The notes below the pieces were generated by a model. It ran no database searches. It saw only the letters and a list, made by a program, of their open reading frames with translations, and was not told the origin of the DNA. Positions 49,728 through 57,592 of a stretch of 64,000 nt of DNA are shown here, one piece after another (position 1 is the stretch's first letter; each line of letters begins with the position of its first letter). Source of the stretch: JAGVSZ01 sp019137045 (GTDB taxonomy: Bacteria > Pseudomonadota > Gammaproteobacteria > Burkholderiales > SG8-39); contig JAXMFT010000004.1 in assembly GCA_046347635.1 (NCBI GenBank), positions 62,001 to 126,000 on the forward strand. Direction: 5' to 3'. A program made the translations under genes and the position numbers.

Positions 49728-51190
49728 GCGAGGTTGGCGGCCTTCTTGACCGCGGCGAGCTCGGCGTTCTCCGGCGCGTTCTTGTAGTGGGCGTCGAGCG
49801 GGTAGCAGCCGGAGATCAGTCCGTTGCGCGGCGCAGTGGTGCAGTCGCTGAAGGTGCGGCACAGGCGCTTGCGCTGCAGCGGCCGCCCGGCGAGCACGTC
49901 GGCGGGCAGCTCGGGGTAGGCGAGCACCATGCGGCCGAGGCCGACGAAGTCCACCCAGCCCGCGCGCACCACGGCCTGCGCGACGTTGGGGAGGAACTCC
50001 TGCAGGTAGGTGAAGCCGCTGCCCATGATCCCGAGCTCGGGGAACGCCGCCTTCAGCTCGCGCGCCGCGGCCAGGTTGCGCAGCACGCCGACGAGCGGAT
50101 CCTCGGGCGGATGGTAGCCGTCGGAGGGCGGATAGAGCGCCGGCCGGGTGAGGTGCGGGGTGTAGTAGGGGCTGCCGGCGGTGACGTTCACGAGCTGGAT
50201 GCCGAGGTCGCGCGCGAACGCGAGCACCGCCTTGGTCTCGGCGAGGTCGATGCGCAGCGGATCGTTCTCGTCCAGCCCGAAGCCGTAGCGGTAGGGCAGG
50301 CACCCGCGGTAGTCGTCCGGCACGCCGGGGCCGAGCGCGCCCGGTCGCGACAGCGCGGGATCGGGGCGGAAGGGCACGAAGTCGTACGCGGAGATGCGCA
50401 GCGCGATCCCGAGCCGCGGCGCCGCCGCGCGGATGCCCGCGACCAGCTCGCGCAGGAAGCGCGTGCGGTTCTCGAGCGTGCCCCCGAACTCGCCCGGACG
50501 CGTCTTCGCGCTCAGGAACTCGTGCCCGAGGTAGCCGTGGCAGTGCTTCAGGTCGACGAAGTCGAAGCCGCAGTCGGCGGCCCGGCGCGCCGCGACCACG
50601 TAGTCGTCGATGAGCGCGCGGATCTCGCCGTCGGACAGCAGCGCGGCGCGCGCGTCGGTGCCGAACTTGCGGTCGAGCAGCGGGTGGGCGTAGAGCACGC
50701 GCGGCTCGAGCTGCCGGCCGTTGGGGCGCGCGAAGCGGCCGGAGTGCGTGAGCTGGAGCCCGACGTAGAGCCCGCGCTCGTCGCCCATCGCCGCGCGGTG
50801 GGCGGCGACCAGCGTCGTGCGCAGCCCCGCGATCGCGCCCTGCGTGGCCGCGGTCAGCGTGAGCTGGTTCGGGTTGGCGCGGCCGTCGTGGCGCACCGCC
50901 ACCGCCTCGCCGCCCCACACGAGCTTCGCGCCGCTCGCGCCGAAGTGCTGCCAGCGCCGCCGCGTGTGCTCGGTCGGGCTGCCGTCGGGCGCGCCGTCCC
51001 AGCCCTCCATCGGCTGGACCGCGAAGCGGTTGCCGATCTCGATCCCGCCGCGACGGAACGGCGCCGCGAGCGGCCCGTCGGCGGCGACCACCTCGTCCAC
51101 CGGCAGGTCCAGCCCGGAGGCCCGCAGGTGGGCCGCGAAGTTCGCGACCGACTGCAGCGACTTCACCTTCACGTAATCGCCGAACTTCAC
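49724..51190 (-). CDS. NADH:flavin oxidoreductase, Old Yellow Enzyme family
   Basis: The 488-residue protein has an OYE barrel: FAVQPMEGWDG, LQLTHSGRFARPNG (FMN contacts), the active-site KHCHGYLGHEFLS (about residue 220), GIALRISAYDFVPF and DFVGLGRMVLAYPEL. Most OYEs are near 370 residues; this has about 50 extra N-terminal and 30 extra C-terminal residues. KRLCRTFSDCTTAP and GLISGCYPLD carry Cys spaced C-x5-C-x11-C, like the iron-sulfur segment of 2,4-dienoyl-CoA reductases with one Cys missing. It probably reduces a conjugated enone or enoyl acid. Confidence 0.85.
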   Translation of the reverse strand: MKFGDYVKVKSLQSVANFAAHLRASGLDLPVDEVVAADGPLAAPFRRGGIEIGNRFAVQPMEGWDGAPDGSPTEHTRRRWQHFGASGAKLVWGGEAVAVRHDGRANPNQLTLTAATQGAIAGLRTTLVAAHRAAMGDERGLYVGLQLTHSGRFARPNGRQLEPRVLYAHPLLDRKFGTDARAALLSDGEIRALIDDYVVAARRAADCGFDFVDLKHCHGYLGHEFLSAKTRPGEFGGTLENRTRFLRELVAGIRAAAPRLGIALRISAYDFVPFRPDPALSRPGALGPGVPDDYRGCLPYRYGFGLDENDPLRIDLAETKAVLAFARDLGIQLVNVTAGSPYYTPHLTRPALYPPSDGYHPPEDPLVGVLRNLAAARELKAAFPELGIMGSGFTYLQEFLPNVAQAVVRAGWVDFVGLGRMVLAYPELPADVLAGRPLQRKRLCRTFSDCTTAPRNGLISGCYPLDAHYKNAPENAELAAVKKAANLA

Positions 51191-51200
51191 TGCACGCTCC

Positions 51201-52802
51201 TCACGCTGGTTGCTCCGTTGCCAGTCGCCGCGCGCGCTCGACCGGCGCGCGCGCGCGCACGTCCCGCTCGAGACCCATGGGGGCGGGGTCGAACAGCCGC
51301 GCGTCCATGGTCCGCGCGTCCTGCGCCACGCGCGGGCGGAAGCCCATCTGCCCGATCACGTCGCGCTCGAGGTCGATGCCCGGCGCGATCTCCACGAGCT
51401 CCAGCCCGTCCGCGGTGGCGCGGAACACCGCGCGCTCGGTGACGTAGAGCACGCGCTGGCCGCGCTCGATCGCGTAGCGCCCGCTGTAGGTCACCTGCTC
51501 GACGTCGGACACGAACTTCCTCTCGCGGCCCTCGCGCTCGATGCGCAGGCGGGCGTCCGCGAAGCCGAGCTGCACGCCGCCCGCCGTGAAGGTGCCGCTG
51601 AACACCACGGTTCGCGCGTTCTGGCTGATGTTGATGAAGCCGCCCGGGCCGACGATGCGCCCGCCGAAGCGGCTCACGTTGACGTTGCAGTGCCGGTCGA
51701 CCTGCGCGAACGAGAGGAACGCGAGATCGAGCCCGCCGCCGTCGTAGAAGTCGAACTGGTAGGGCTGGTCGATCATCGCCCAGTAGTTGCGGCTCGCGCC
51801 CGCCTCGCGCTCGCCCGCCGGCGCGCCGCCGATCAGGCCCTGCTCGTTGGTGAGCACCACCTGCTCGAGCACGCCCTCCTCGGCGGCGACGCGCGCGATC
51901 CCGGTGGAGATGCCCGAGCCCAGGTTGCACACCGCGCGCGGGTACAGCTCGAGCGCCGCGCGGCGCGCGATCACCTTGCGCGCGTCGAACGGCAGCGGCT
52001 CGATCGCCGCGAGCGGCACGCGCAGCTCGCCGGCGTAGGCCGGGCTGTGCGCGGTGTAGTACGTCTGGGTCTGGTCGGGGTCCACGACGACGAGGTCGAC
52101 CAGCATCCCGGGGATCTTCACCTGCTTCGCCGGCAGCGCGCCGCGCACGGCGAGCCGCTTGACCTGCACGATGACGAGCGCCCCGGCGCGCCGCGCCGCC
52201 TGCGCCATGGAGAGCATCTCGCCGAAGATCGCCTCGTGCTCCATGGTCACGTTGCCGTCCTCGTCGGCGGTGGTGCCGCGCAGGAGCGCCACGTCGACGT
52301 GGAAGGGCTTGTAGCGCAGCCACTCCTGCCCGTCGATCGCGACCAGCTCGACGAGATCCTCGCGCGCGCAAGCGCTCTGGCGGCCGCCGCCGTGACGCGG
52401 ATCGACGAACGTGTGCAGGCCGGTGCGCGTGAGCAGCCCGGGGCGGCCGGCCGCCATCTCGCGCGTGAGCTGCGAGAGCGCGCCCTGCGGCAGGGTGTAG
52501 GCCTCGACCCGGTCCGCGCGCGCGAGCTCCTCGATGCGCGGCGAATCGACCAGCGTGCCGCACACGATGCGCTTCAGCATCCCCGGGTGCGCGAAGCGGC
52601 TCACGCCGCGGTCGCCGCGGTCGCCGAGCCCGACCGGGTGGAGCGAGGTGAGCGCGCGCGGCTCGCCCGCGGCGAGGAAGCGGCGCTCGATGGCGGCGAT
52701 CAGCGCCTCGGGCACGGCGTGGCCGCCGCCCGAACCGCCGATCAGCAGCGTGTCGCCGCTGCGCACGTAGCGGGCGGCCTCGTCGGCGGCGACGACCCTC
52801 AT
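51201..52802 (-). CDS. Fused two-domain acyl-CoA:acetate CoA-transferase (YdiF-type), copy 1
   Basis: The 533-residue protein fuses the alpha (about 1-260) and beta (about 290-520) domains of family I CoA-transferases. The alpha domain shows SGDTLLIGGSGGGHAVPEAL, MTRTGLHTFVDP-like LLTRTGLHTFVDPRHGG, and GTTADEDGNVTMEHE. The beta domain has the catalytic Glu in TNEQGLIGGAP (about residue 330), then GGLDLAFLSFAQVD and GPGGFINISQNARTVVFSGT. The C-terminus has a 20-residue Arg-rich extension. It would activate a carboxylic acid to its CoA ester for the crotonase beside it. It overlaps aroE in ATGA. A paralogue lies at 61848. Confidence 0.92.
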   Translation of the reverse strand: MRVVAADEAARYVRSGDTLLIGGSGGGHAVPEALIAAIERRFLAAGEPRALTSLHPVGLGDRGDRGVSRFAHPGMLKRIVCGTLVDSPRIEELARADRVEAYTLPQGALSQLTREMAAGRPGLLTRTGLHTFVDPRHGGGRQSACAREDLVELVAIDGQEWLRYKPFHVDVALLRGTTADEDGNVTMEHEAIFGEMLSMAQAARRAGALVIVQVKRLAVRGALPAKQVKIPGMLVDLVVVDPDQTQTYYTAHSPAYAGELRVPLAAIEPLPFDARKVIARRAALELYPRAVCNLGSGISTGIARVAAEEGVLEQVVLTNEQGLIGGAPAGEREAGASRNYWAMIDQPYQFDFYDGGGLDLAFLSFAQVDRHCNVNVSRFGGRIVGPGGFINISQNARTVVFSGTFTAGGVQLGFADARLRIEREGRERKFVSDVEQVTYSGRYAIERGQRVLYVTERAVFRATADGLELVEIAPGIDLERDVIGQMGFRPRVAQDARTMDARLFDPAPMGLERDVRARAPVERARRLATEQPA

Positions 52803-53590
52803 CGCGCGGCGAAGAACTCGAACATGAGGTCGACCTGGCGGTCCAGCATGTGGCGGCCGAGGTGGATCGGGCAGCCGCGGCGCTCGGCCGCGGCGAGCAG
52901 CGCGGTCTTCTCCGGCTTCATCAGCACCTCCGCCACCACCGTCGTGCGCGGCAGCGCGCTCACGTCGAACGGGAGCGGATCGCCCGGCTCGAGGCCGACC
53001 GAGGTCGCGTTCACCGCCAGGTCGTGACCGGCCGGGTGCGCGGACCCGGCGCGCACGTCGCAGGACGGGTACGCCGCCTGCAGCTTGCGCGCGAGCGCCT
53101 CGGCGCGCGGCGCGGTGCGATTGTGGATCGTGATCGCGGCGACGCCCGCGCGCGCGAGCGCGAAGCCGACCGCGCTCGCCGCGCCGCCGGCCCCCATGAG
53201 GAACACGCGTTTGCCCTGCGGCGAGTGGCCCGCCGCGCGCAGGCCTGCCACGAAGCCCTGCCCGTCGAAGAGGTCGCCGACGAGACGGCCGTCCGCGCCG
53301 CGCCGCACCGCGTTCACCGCGCCCACCAGCCGGCCCTCGCCGACGACCTCGTCGCACAGCGCCACGATCGCGTGCTTGTGCGGTGCGGTCACGACGAAGC
53401 CGTCGAGGTTGAGGAGCGCGCGCAGGCCGCCGACCGCCGCGGCGAGGCCCGCCGCGCCCACGTGCAGGGGCACGCATGCCGCGTCGGTGCCGTGCGCCGC
53501 GAAGCGGGCGTTGAACACCGCGGGCACCCGGACGTGCGCGACCGGATCGCCGACGATCGCGTACAGCCGCGCCTTTCCGGTGATGTTCAC
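52799..53590 (-). CDS. Shikimate/quinate dehydrogenase family protein (AroE-like)
   Basis: The 263-residue enzyme has the substrate loop VGDPVAHVRVPAVFNARFA (about residues 14-32; here HVRVP replaces the usual HSxSP), the catalytic Lys in VTAPHKHAIVALCD (about 68-81), Asp in FDGQGFVAGL, the Rossmann GAGGAASAVGFALARAG and the NATSVGL motif. AroE reduces 3-dehydroshikimate with NADPH. The altered HS-x-S substrate motif and catabolic setting suggest a dehydrogenase of another cyclic hydroxy acid or a quinate/shikimate oxidation step. GTG 53590 is the start. It is the first gene of its unit. Confidence 0.82.
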   Translation of the reverse strand: MNITGKARLYAIVGDPVAHVRVPAVFNARFAAHGTDAACVPLHVGAAGLAAAVGGLRALLNLDGFVVTAPHKHAIVALCDEVVGEGRLVGAVNAVRRGADGRLVGDLFDGQGFVAGLRAAGHSPQGKRVFLMGAGGAASAVGFALARAGVAAITIHNRTAPRAEALARKLQAAYPSCDVRAGSAHPAGHDLAVNATSVGLEPGDPLPFDVSALPRTTVVAEVLMKPEKTALLAAAERRGCPIHLGRHMLDRQVDLMFEFFAAR

Positions 53591-53652
53591 GGCGCCCGAT
53601 TGTCGGCCGGCGGCGCGCGGGAGGCAAGCCCGCCGCGCCGCCCGACCGGCGA

Positions 53653-53701
53653 TTGACAGCGCGCGGCCGGGAACGATAGGCTCGTTAACCGGATAGTTAA
53701 C
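53653..53701. promoter_or_regulatory. Divergent promoter with GTTAAC-N6-GTTAAC operator
   Basis: TTGACA at 53653-53658 with a -10 around TAGGCT 18 bases later (53677-53682) points to the plus operon. The operator GTTAACCGGATAGTTAAC (53684-53701) begins right after it, covering the predicted start. On the minus strand TTAACT and TATCGT, 16 bases apart, could drive aroE, with the operator on the -35. It is the same element as at 44188-44205, with the same six-base spacer and a shared GGAT within it. Confidence 0.65.
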
Positions 53702-53731
53702 TCCCCCGCGCGCACCGCCCCGCTGCACCGC

Positions 53732-54856
53732 ATGAGCAAGATCGTCAGAGTAGAGCTCGGGCGGCTCGACTACGCGCTCGTGGGCGAGTTCAAGTTCTTC
53801 GCCGGCGGCGCGCGGCCGTCGGTGATCGTGCGGCTCGTCGACGACGAGGGCCGCGCGGGCTGGGGCCAGTCGGTCCCGGTCGAGACCTGGACCTACGAGA
53901 CCGTCGAGTCGGTCGAGACGACGCTCGCGCGCTACCTCGCGCCCGCGGTGCTCGGCGCCGACCCGGCCGATCTCGCGGAGGTCCACCGCCGGATGGAGCG
54001 CGCGATCCGCCCCTCCTTCTCGGTCGGGCAGCCGCTCGCGAAGGCCGCGATCGACCTCGCCTGCCACGACCTGTGGGGCCGGCGCGCCGGCAAGAGCGTC
54101 GCCGAGCTGCTCGGCGGCGTGCGCGCGCCCGAGGTGCAGCTCAGCTGGACGGTGCAGTCCCCGACGCTCCCCGGCGCGGAGGCGCTGGTCGAGCAGGGAC
54201 GCGCGCTCGGGTACACGAGCTTCAACGTGAAGATCGGCCATCCGCAGACGCCAGAGTACGATACCCGGCTGGTGCGCCGGGTGCGCGAGCTCGCGCCGGA
54301 CGGGTTCCACTGGGCCGACGCGAACACGAGCTACGACCTGGACACCGCGCTCGCGCTGGCGCCGGTGCTGGCGGACGCCGGCTTCCGGGCGCTCGAGTCG
54401 CCGCTGCCGCCGAACCGCATCCGCGACTACCAGCGGCTGCGGCGCCAGGGCGCGCTGCCGATCCTCATGGACGAGGGGATCGTGTCGCCGGTCGAGACCG
54501 CGGAGTTCATCGCGCTCGGGATGATGGACGGCATCGCGATGAAGGTGGCCCGCTGCGGCGGCCTGTGGCCCGCCGGGCGCATCGTCGGCCTGCTCGCGGA
54601 GAGCGGGCTGGCGCTCTTCGCCTCGGGCCTGAGCGACCCGGAGTGGTCCCTCGCCGCGTCGATCCACCTCTTCGCCGCCGCCGGGCTCGAGCGCCCCGCC
54701 GCGCTCAACGGTCCGCAGTACATTGCCGATCGCGGCACCGCGGACCCGGCCTTCCGCGCGGTGCGGGACCGCGTGCGCGTGCCGCGCGGGCCGGGGCTCG
54801 GAGTCGCGGCGGACGCGCGCGCGACCGCCGCGCTGCGGGTCGTGGCCGGGGCGTAG
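53732..54856 (+). CDS. Enolase-superfamily enzyme (muconate cycloisomerase-like)
   Basis: The 374-residue protein has the capping domain (about 1-125) and barrel of the MR/MLE group. Metal ligands are Asp in WADANTSYDLD (about residue 195), Glu in RALESPLPPNR (about 221) and Asp/Glu in ILMDEGIVS (about 246). The first base pair is FNVKIG, where the usual K-x-K has Asn first and one Lys; the second Lys is in AMKVARCGGL. This fits muconate-lactonising, dipeptide epimerase or sugar-acid dehydratase functions with one-base chemistry. First gene of the right-hand operon. Confidence 0.83.
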   Translation: MSKIVRVELGRLDYALVGEFKFFAGGARPSVIVRLVDDEGRAGWGQSVPVETWTYETVESVETTLARYLAPAVLGADPADLAEVHRRMERAIRPSFSVGQPLAKAAIDLACHDLWGRRAGKSVAELLGGVRAPEVQLSWTVQSPTLPGAEALVEQGRALGYTSFNVKIGHPQTPEYDTRLVRRVRELAPDGFHWADANTSYDLDTALALAPVLADAGFRALESPLPPNRIRDYQRLRRQGALPILMDEGIVSPVETAEFIALGMMDGIAMKVARCGGLWPAGRIVGLLAESGLALFASGLSDPEWSLAASIHLFAAAGLERPAALNGPQYIADRGTADPAFRAVRDRVRVPRGPGLGVAADARATAALRVVAGA

Positions 54857-54868
54857 CGGAAGGGGACG

Positions 54869-55696
54869 ATGTCGAGCGTGGCAGCGAAGGCACCCGAGCG
54901 GAACGACCGCGGCATCGCCGCCGCGCTCGGCCGGCGCGTCGTGCCGCTCGCCGGCATCCTCGTCTTCCTCCTCGCCTGGGAGGTGGGCGTCAAGCTGCTC
55001 AAGGCCCCGGTGTACCTGCTGCCGCCGCCCTCGATCATCATCCGCGTGTTCGTGGACGAGCTGCCCAAGCTCGCCTTCCACGGCTGGATCACCACCTACG
55101 AGATGCTGGTCGGCTACGCCCTGGCGGTGGCGATCGCGCTGCCGCTCGCGATCGCGATCACCGCGAGCGCGCGCTTCGACCGCTTCGTGATGCCGACCAT
55201 GCTCTTCTTCCAGGTGGTGCCGAAGATCGCGATCGCGCCGCTCTTCCTGGTCTGGTTCGGCGTCGGCACCCTGCCCAAGGTGCTGGTCGCGTTCCTGATC
55301 TCGTTCTTTCCGATCGTGATCGACGCCGCGGTGGGCCTGCGCTCGATGTCCGCGGAGATGAACGACCTCGCGCGCTCGATGGGCGCCACCCGCATGCAGG
55401 CGTTCCTGCAGTTCCGCCTCCCGACCAGCCTGCCGTACCTCTTCAGCGGCCTGAAGGTGGCGGCGACGCTCGCGATCGCCGGCGCGGTGGTGGGGGAGTT
55501 CGTGGGCGCCGACAAGGGGCTCGGGTACCTCCTGCTGGTGACCAACTCCAACCTCGAGACCCCGCTCATGTTCGCGACCATCCTGGCGCTGACGATCATC
55601 GGCCTGGTGTTCTTCTACGCCGTGGAGGTCCTGGAGAAGCTGCTCATCCCGTGGCACGTGAGCCATCGCGTGCGCGAGGATGCCGCCACGATGTAG
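54869..55696 (+). CDS. ABC transporter permease (SsuC/TauC type)
   Basis: The 275-residue permease has about six helices and the BPD family EAA loop around EMNDLARSMGATRMQAFLQF with RLPTSLPYLFSGLKVAA (about residues 165-200). VVPKIAIAPLFLVWFGVG is the SsuC/TauC-like helix. It forms the channel with the ATPase at 56806. Order here is permease, binding protein, ATPase. Confidence 0.9.
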   Translation: MSSVAAKAPERNDRGIAAALGRRVVPLAGILVFLLAWEVGVKLLKAPVYLLPPPSIIIRVFVDELPKLAFHGWITTYEMLVGYALAVAIALPLAIAITASARFDRFVMPTMLFFQVVPKIAIAPLFLVWFGVGTLPKVLVAFLISFFPIVIDAAVGLRSMSAEMNDLARSMGATRMQAFLQFRLPTSLPYLFSGLKVAATLAIAGAVVGEFVGADKGLGYLLLVTNSNLETPLMFATILALTIIGLVFFYAVEVLEKLLIPWHVSHRVREDAATM

Positions 55697-55738
55697 CCGC
55701 CCGAAACCGCAACGCAACCCGACCGAAGGAGGAGGACC

Positions 55739-56749
55739 ATGAAACTCGCAAGCAGCCTGATCGCCGCGCTGGCGCTCGCCGTGCTGGCCGCGCCGGCAGC
55801 GGCGCAGCAGAAGTTCCCGTTCCGCCTGAACTGGACGCTCTACGGCGAGCACGCGCCGTTCTTCGTCGCGCGCGACAAGGGCTTCTACAAGGAGGAGGGG
55901 CTGGACGTCGAGATCCAGGAAGGCAGCGGGTCGACCACCGTCGCGCAGCTGGTCGCGAACGGCACGAGCCCGGTCGCCTACGTCGACGCCGCCACGATGA
56001 TGCGCGGCGTGCAGGCGGGCATGCCGATCCGCGCGGTGGGGGTGACGCTGCAGCAGAGCCCGATGGCCTTCATCTACCGCGCCGACGCGCCGCGGCCGAC
56101 CAAGGTGGCGGAGATCAAGGGCAGCCGCATCGCGATCACCGCGGGCGACGCGAGCCTCGCGATCTTCACCGCGTTCATGGGCAAGCTCGGCATGAAGCTC
56201 GAGGACGTGCAGATGATCACGGTCGCCAACCCGGCGGCGAAGGAGCAGGCGGTGCTCAACAAGCAGGCCGACGCGCTGCTCGGCTACTTCATGGACCAGG
56301 GCCCGCGCATGCAGCTCCAGACCGGGGTGAAGATGGGCTGGACGCGGCTCTACGACATGGCCGGGGTCACCACGCTGTCGAGCGCGATCATCGCCAACAA
56401 CGACTGGCTCAAGGACCCGAAGAACCAGGACACGCTGCGCCGGTTCCTGCGCGCCACCCAGCGCGGCTGGGAGTACAGCAACCACAACCGCGCCGAGGCG
56501 GCCTCGATCTTCCGCAAGGCGGCGCCGGCCTTCACCCAGGAGATCGCGCTGCTCGAGGTGGACGGCACGATGACGATCATCCACACCGACCGCACCAAGG
56601 GCAAGCCGGTCGCGTGGTCGGACGCCGGCGACTGGAAGGACAGCCAGGACCTGCTCGAGAAGTTCGCGAAGCTCAAGCCCGCGCCCGACGTGAACGTGTA
56701 CTTCACCAACGAGTACCTGTCCCAGCCGCCCTACCTGCCGAAGAAGTAG
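55739..56749 (+). CDS. ABC transporter substrate-binding protein (SsuA/NMT1-like)
   Basis: The 336-residue protein has a signal peptide (residues 1-23, ending PAAAQQ) and the NMT1/THI5-like fold: FRLNWTLYGEHAPFFVARDK (about 27-46), GFYKEEGLDVEIQEG, then STTVAQLVANGTSPVAYVDA and GSRIAITAGDASLAIF. Related proteins bind thiamine precursors, taurine, alkanesulfonates or aromatic acids. The ligand is not readable. A strong AAGGAGGAGG precedes the ATG, fitting high expression. A hairpin follows the stop. Confidence 0.9.
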   Translation: MKLASSLIAALALAVLAAPAAAQQKFPFRLNWTLYGEHAPFFVARDKGFYKEEGLDVEIQEGSGSTTVAQLVANGTSPVAYVDAATMMRGVQAGMPIRAVGVTLQQSPMAFIYRADAPRPTKVAEIKGSRIAITAGDASLAIFTAFMGKLGMKLEDVQMITVANPAAKEQAVLNKQADALLGYFMDQGPRMQLQTGVKMGWTRLYDMAGVTTLSSAIIANNDWLKDPKNQDTLRRFLRATQRGWEYSNHNRAEAASIFRKAAPAFTQEIALLEVDGTMTIIHTDRTKGKPVAWSDAGDWKDSQDLLEKFAKLKPAPDVNVYFTNEYLSQPPYLPKK

Positions 56750-56762
56750 CGGCCCGCCGGTG

Positions 56763-56788
56763 CGCCCGCCGCCCCCGCGCGGCGGGCG
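56763..56788 (+). other. Hairpin after the SsuA-like gene
   Basis: CGCCCGCCG (56763-56771) pairs with CGGCGGGCG (56780-56788) with an eight-base loop, between the binding-protein stop and the ATPase ATG. Like the hairpin after tctC, it may protect the binding-protein message and limit downstream genes. Confidence 0.5.
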
Positions 56789-56805
56789 ACCGCGGTCGTC
56801 CCGAC

Positions 56806-57582
56806 ATGGAACAGCCCTACATCCGGCTGCAGAACGTCGCCAAGGTCTACGAGACCAGGAACGGCGCGGTCGAGGCGTGCGCGGAGGTCAACCTCGACAT
56901 CCGCGAGTCCGAGTTCGTCGCCATCGTCGGCCCGAGCGGCTGCGGCAAGACGACGATCCTGAAGATGCTGGCGGGGCTGGTCCCCTACAGCAGAGGCACC
57001 ATCACGGTCGGCGGCCGGGCGGTCGACCGCCCGCAGACCGACGTCGGCATCGTGTTCCAGGACGCGATCATGCTCGACTGGCGCACGGTGCTCGGCAACG
57101 TCATGCTGCAGATCGACATCCGGCGCATGGACCGGGCGAAGCACCAGTCGGTCGCGCTCGGCCTGCTCGAGCAGACCGGCCTCGCGGGCTTCGAGCACAA
57201 GAAGCCCTACGAGCTCTCGGGCGGGATGCGGCAGCGCGTGTCGATCTGCCGCGCGCTCGTGCACGACCCGCCGCTGCTGCTCATGGACGAGCCGTTCGGC
57301 GCGCTCGACGCGCTCACGCGCGAGCAGATCTCGATGGACATCCAGCGCATCTGGATGGACCGGCGCAAGACCGCGCTGCACATCACGCACAGCATCCCGG
57401 AAGCGGTGCTGCTCGCCGACCGCGTGGTGGTGATGAGCCCGCGCCCGGGGCGCATCGTGGAGATCATCGACATCGACCTGCCGCGCCCGCGGCGGCTGGA
57501 CAAGCTGCCGCAGAAGTTCAACGACTACGCCGGCCGCATCCGCGACATCTTCAAGTCGAAGGGCGTGCTGGCGATGGACTGA
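56806..57582 (+). CDS. ABC transporter ATPase (SsuB/TauB type)
   Basis: The 258-residue ATPase has Walker A GPSGCGKTT (about residues 43-51), Q-loop VFQDAIMLDWRTVLGNV, signature LSGGMRQRV, Walker B LLLMDEPFGALD and the His in LHITHSIPEA. The Q-loop tail W-R-T is that of the nitrate/sulfonate/taurine group. It energises the permease at 54869. Confidence 0.92.
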   Translation: MEQPYIRLQNVAKVYETRNGAVEACAEVNLDIRESEFVAIVGPSGCGKTTILKMLAGLVPYSRGTITVGGRAVDRPQTDVGIVFQDAIMLDWRTVLGNVMLQIDIRRMDRAKHQSVALGLLEQTGLAGFEHKKPYELSGGMRQRVSICRALVHDPPLLLMDEPFGALDALTREQISMDIQRIWMDRRKTALHITHSIPEAVLLADRVVVMSPRPGRIVEIIDIDLPRPRRLDKLPQKFNDYAGRIRDIFKSKGVLAMD

Positions 57583-57592
57583 CGCAGCGCGC

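Noticed and set aside
52799..56584. A 1261-codon minus-strand frame covering the enolase-superfamily and ABC genes
   Set aside because: Only its end (52799-53590) is real, the AroE-like gene. The rest is low-complexity antisense of clearly recognised plus-strand genes.
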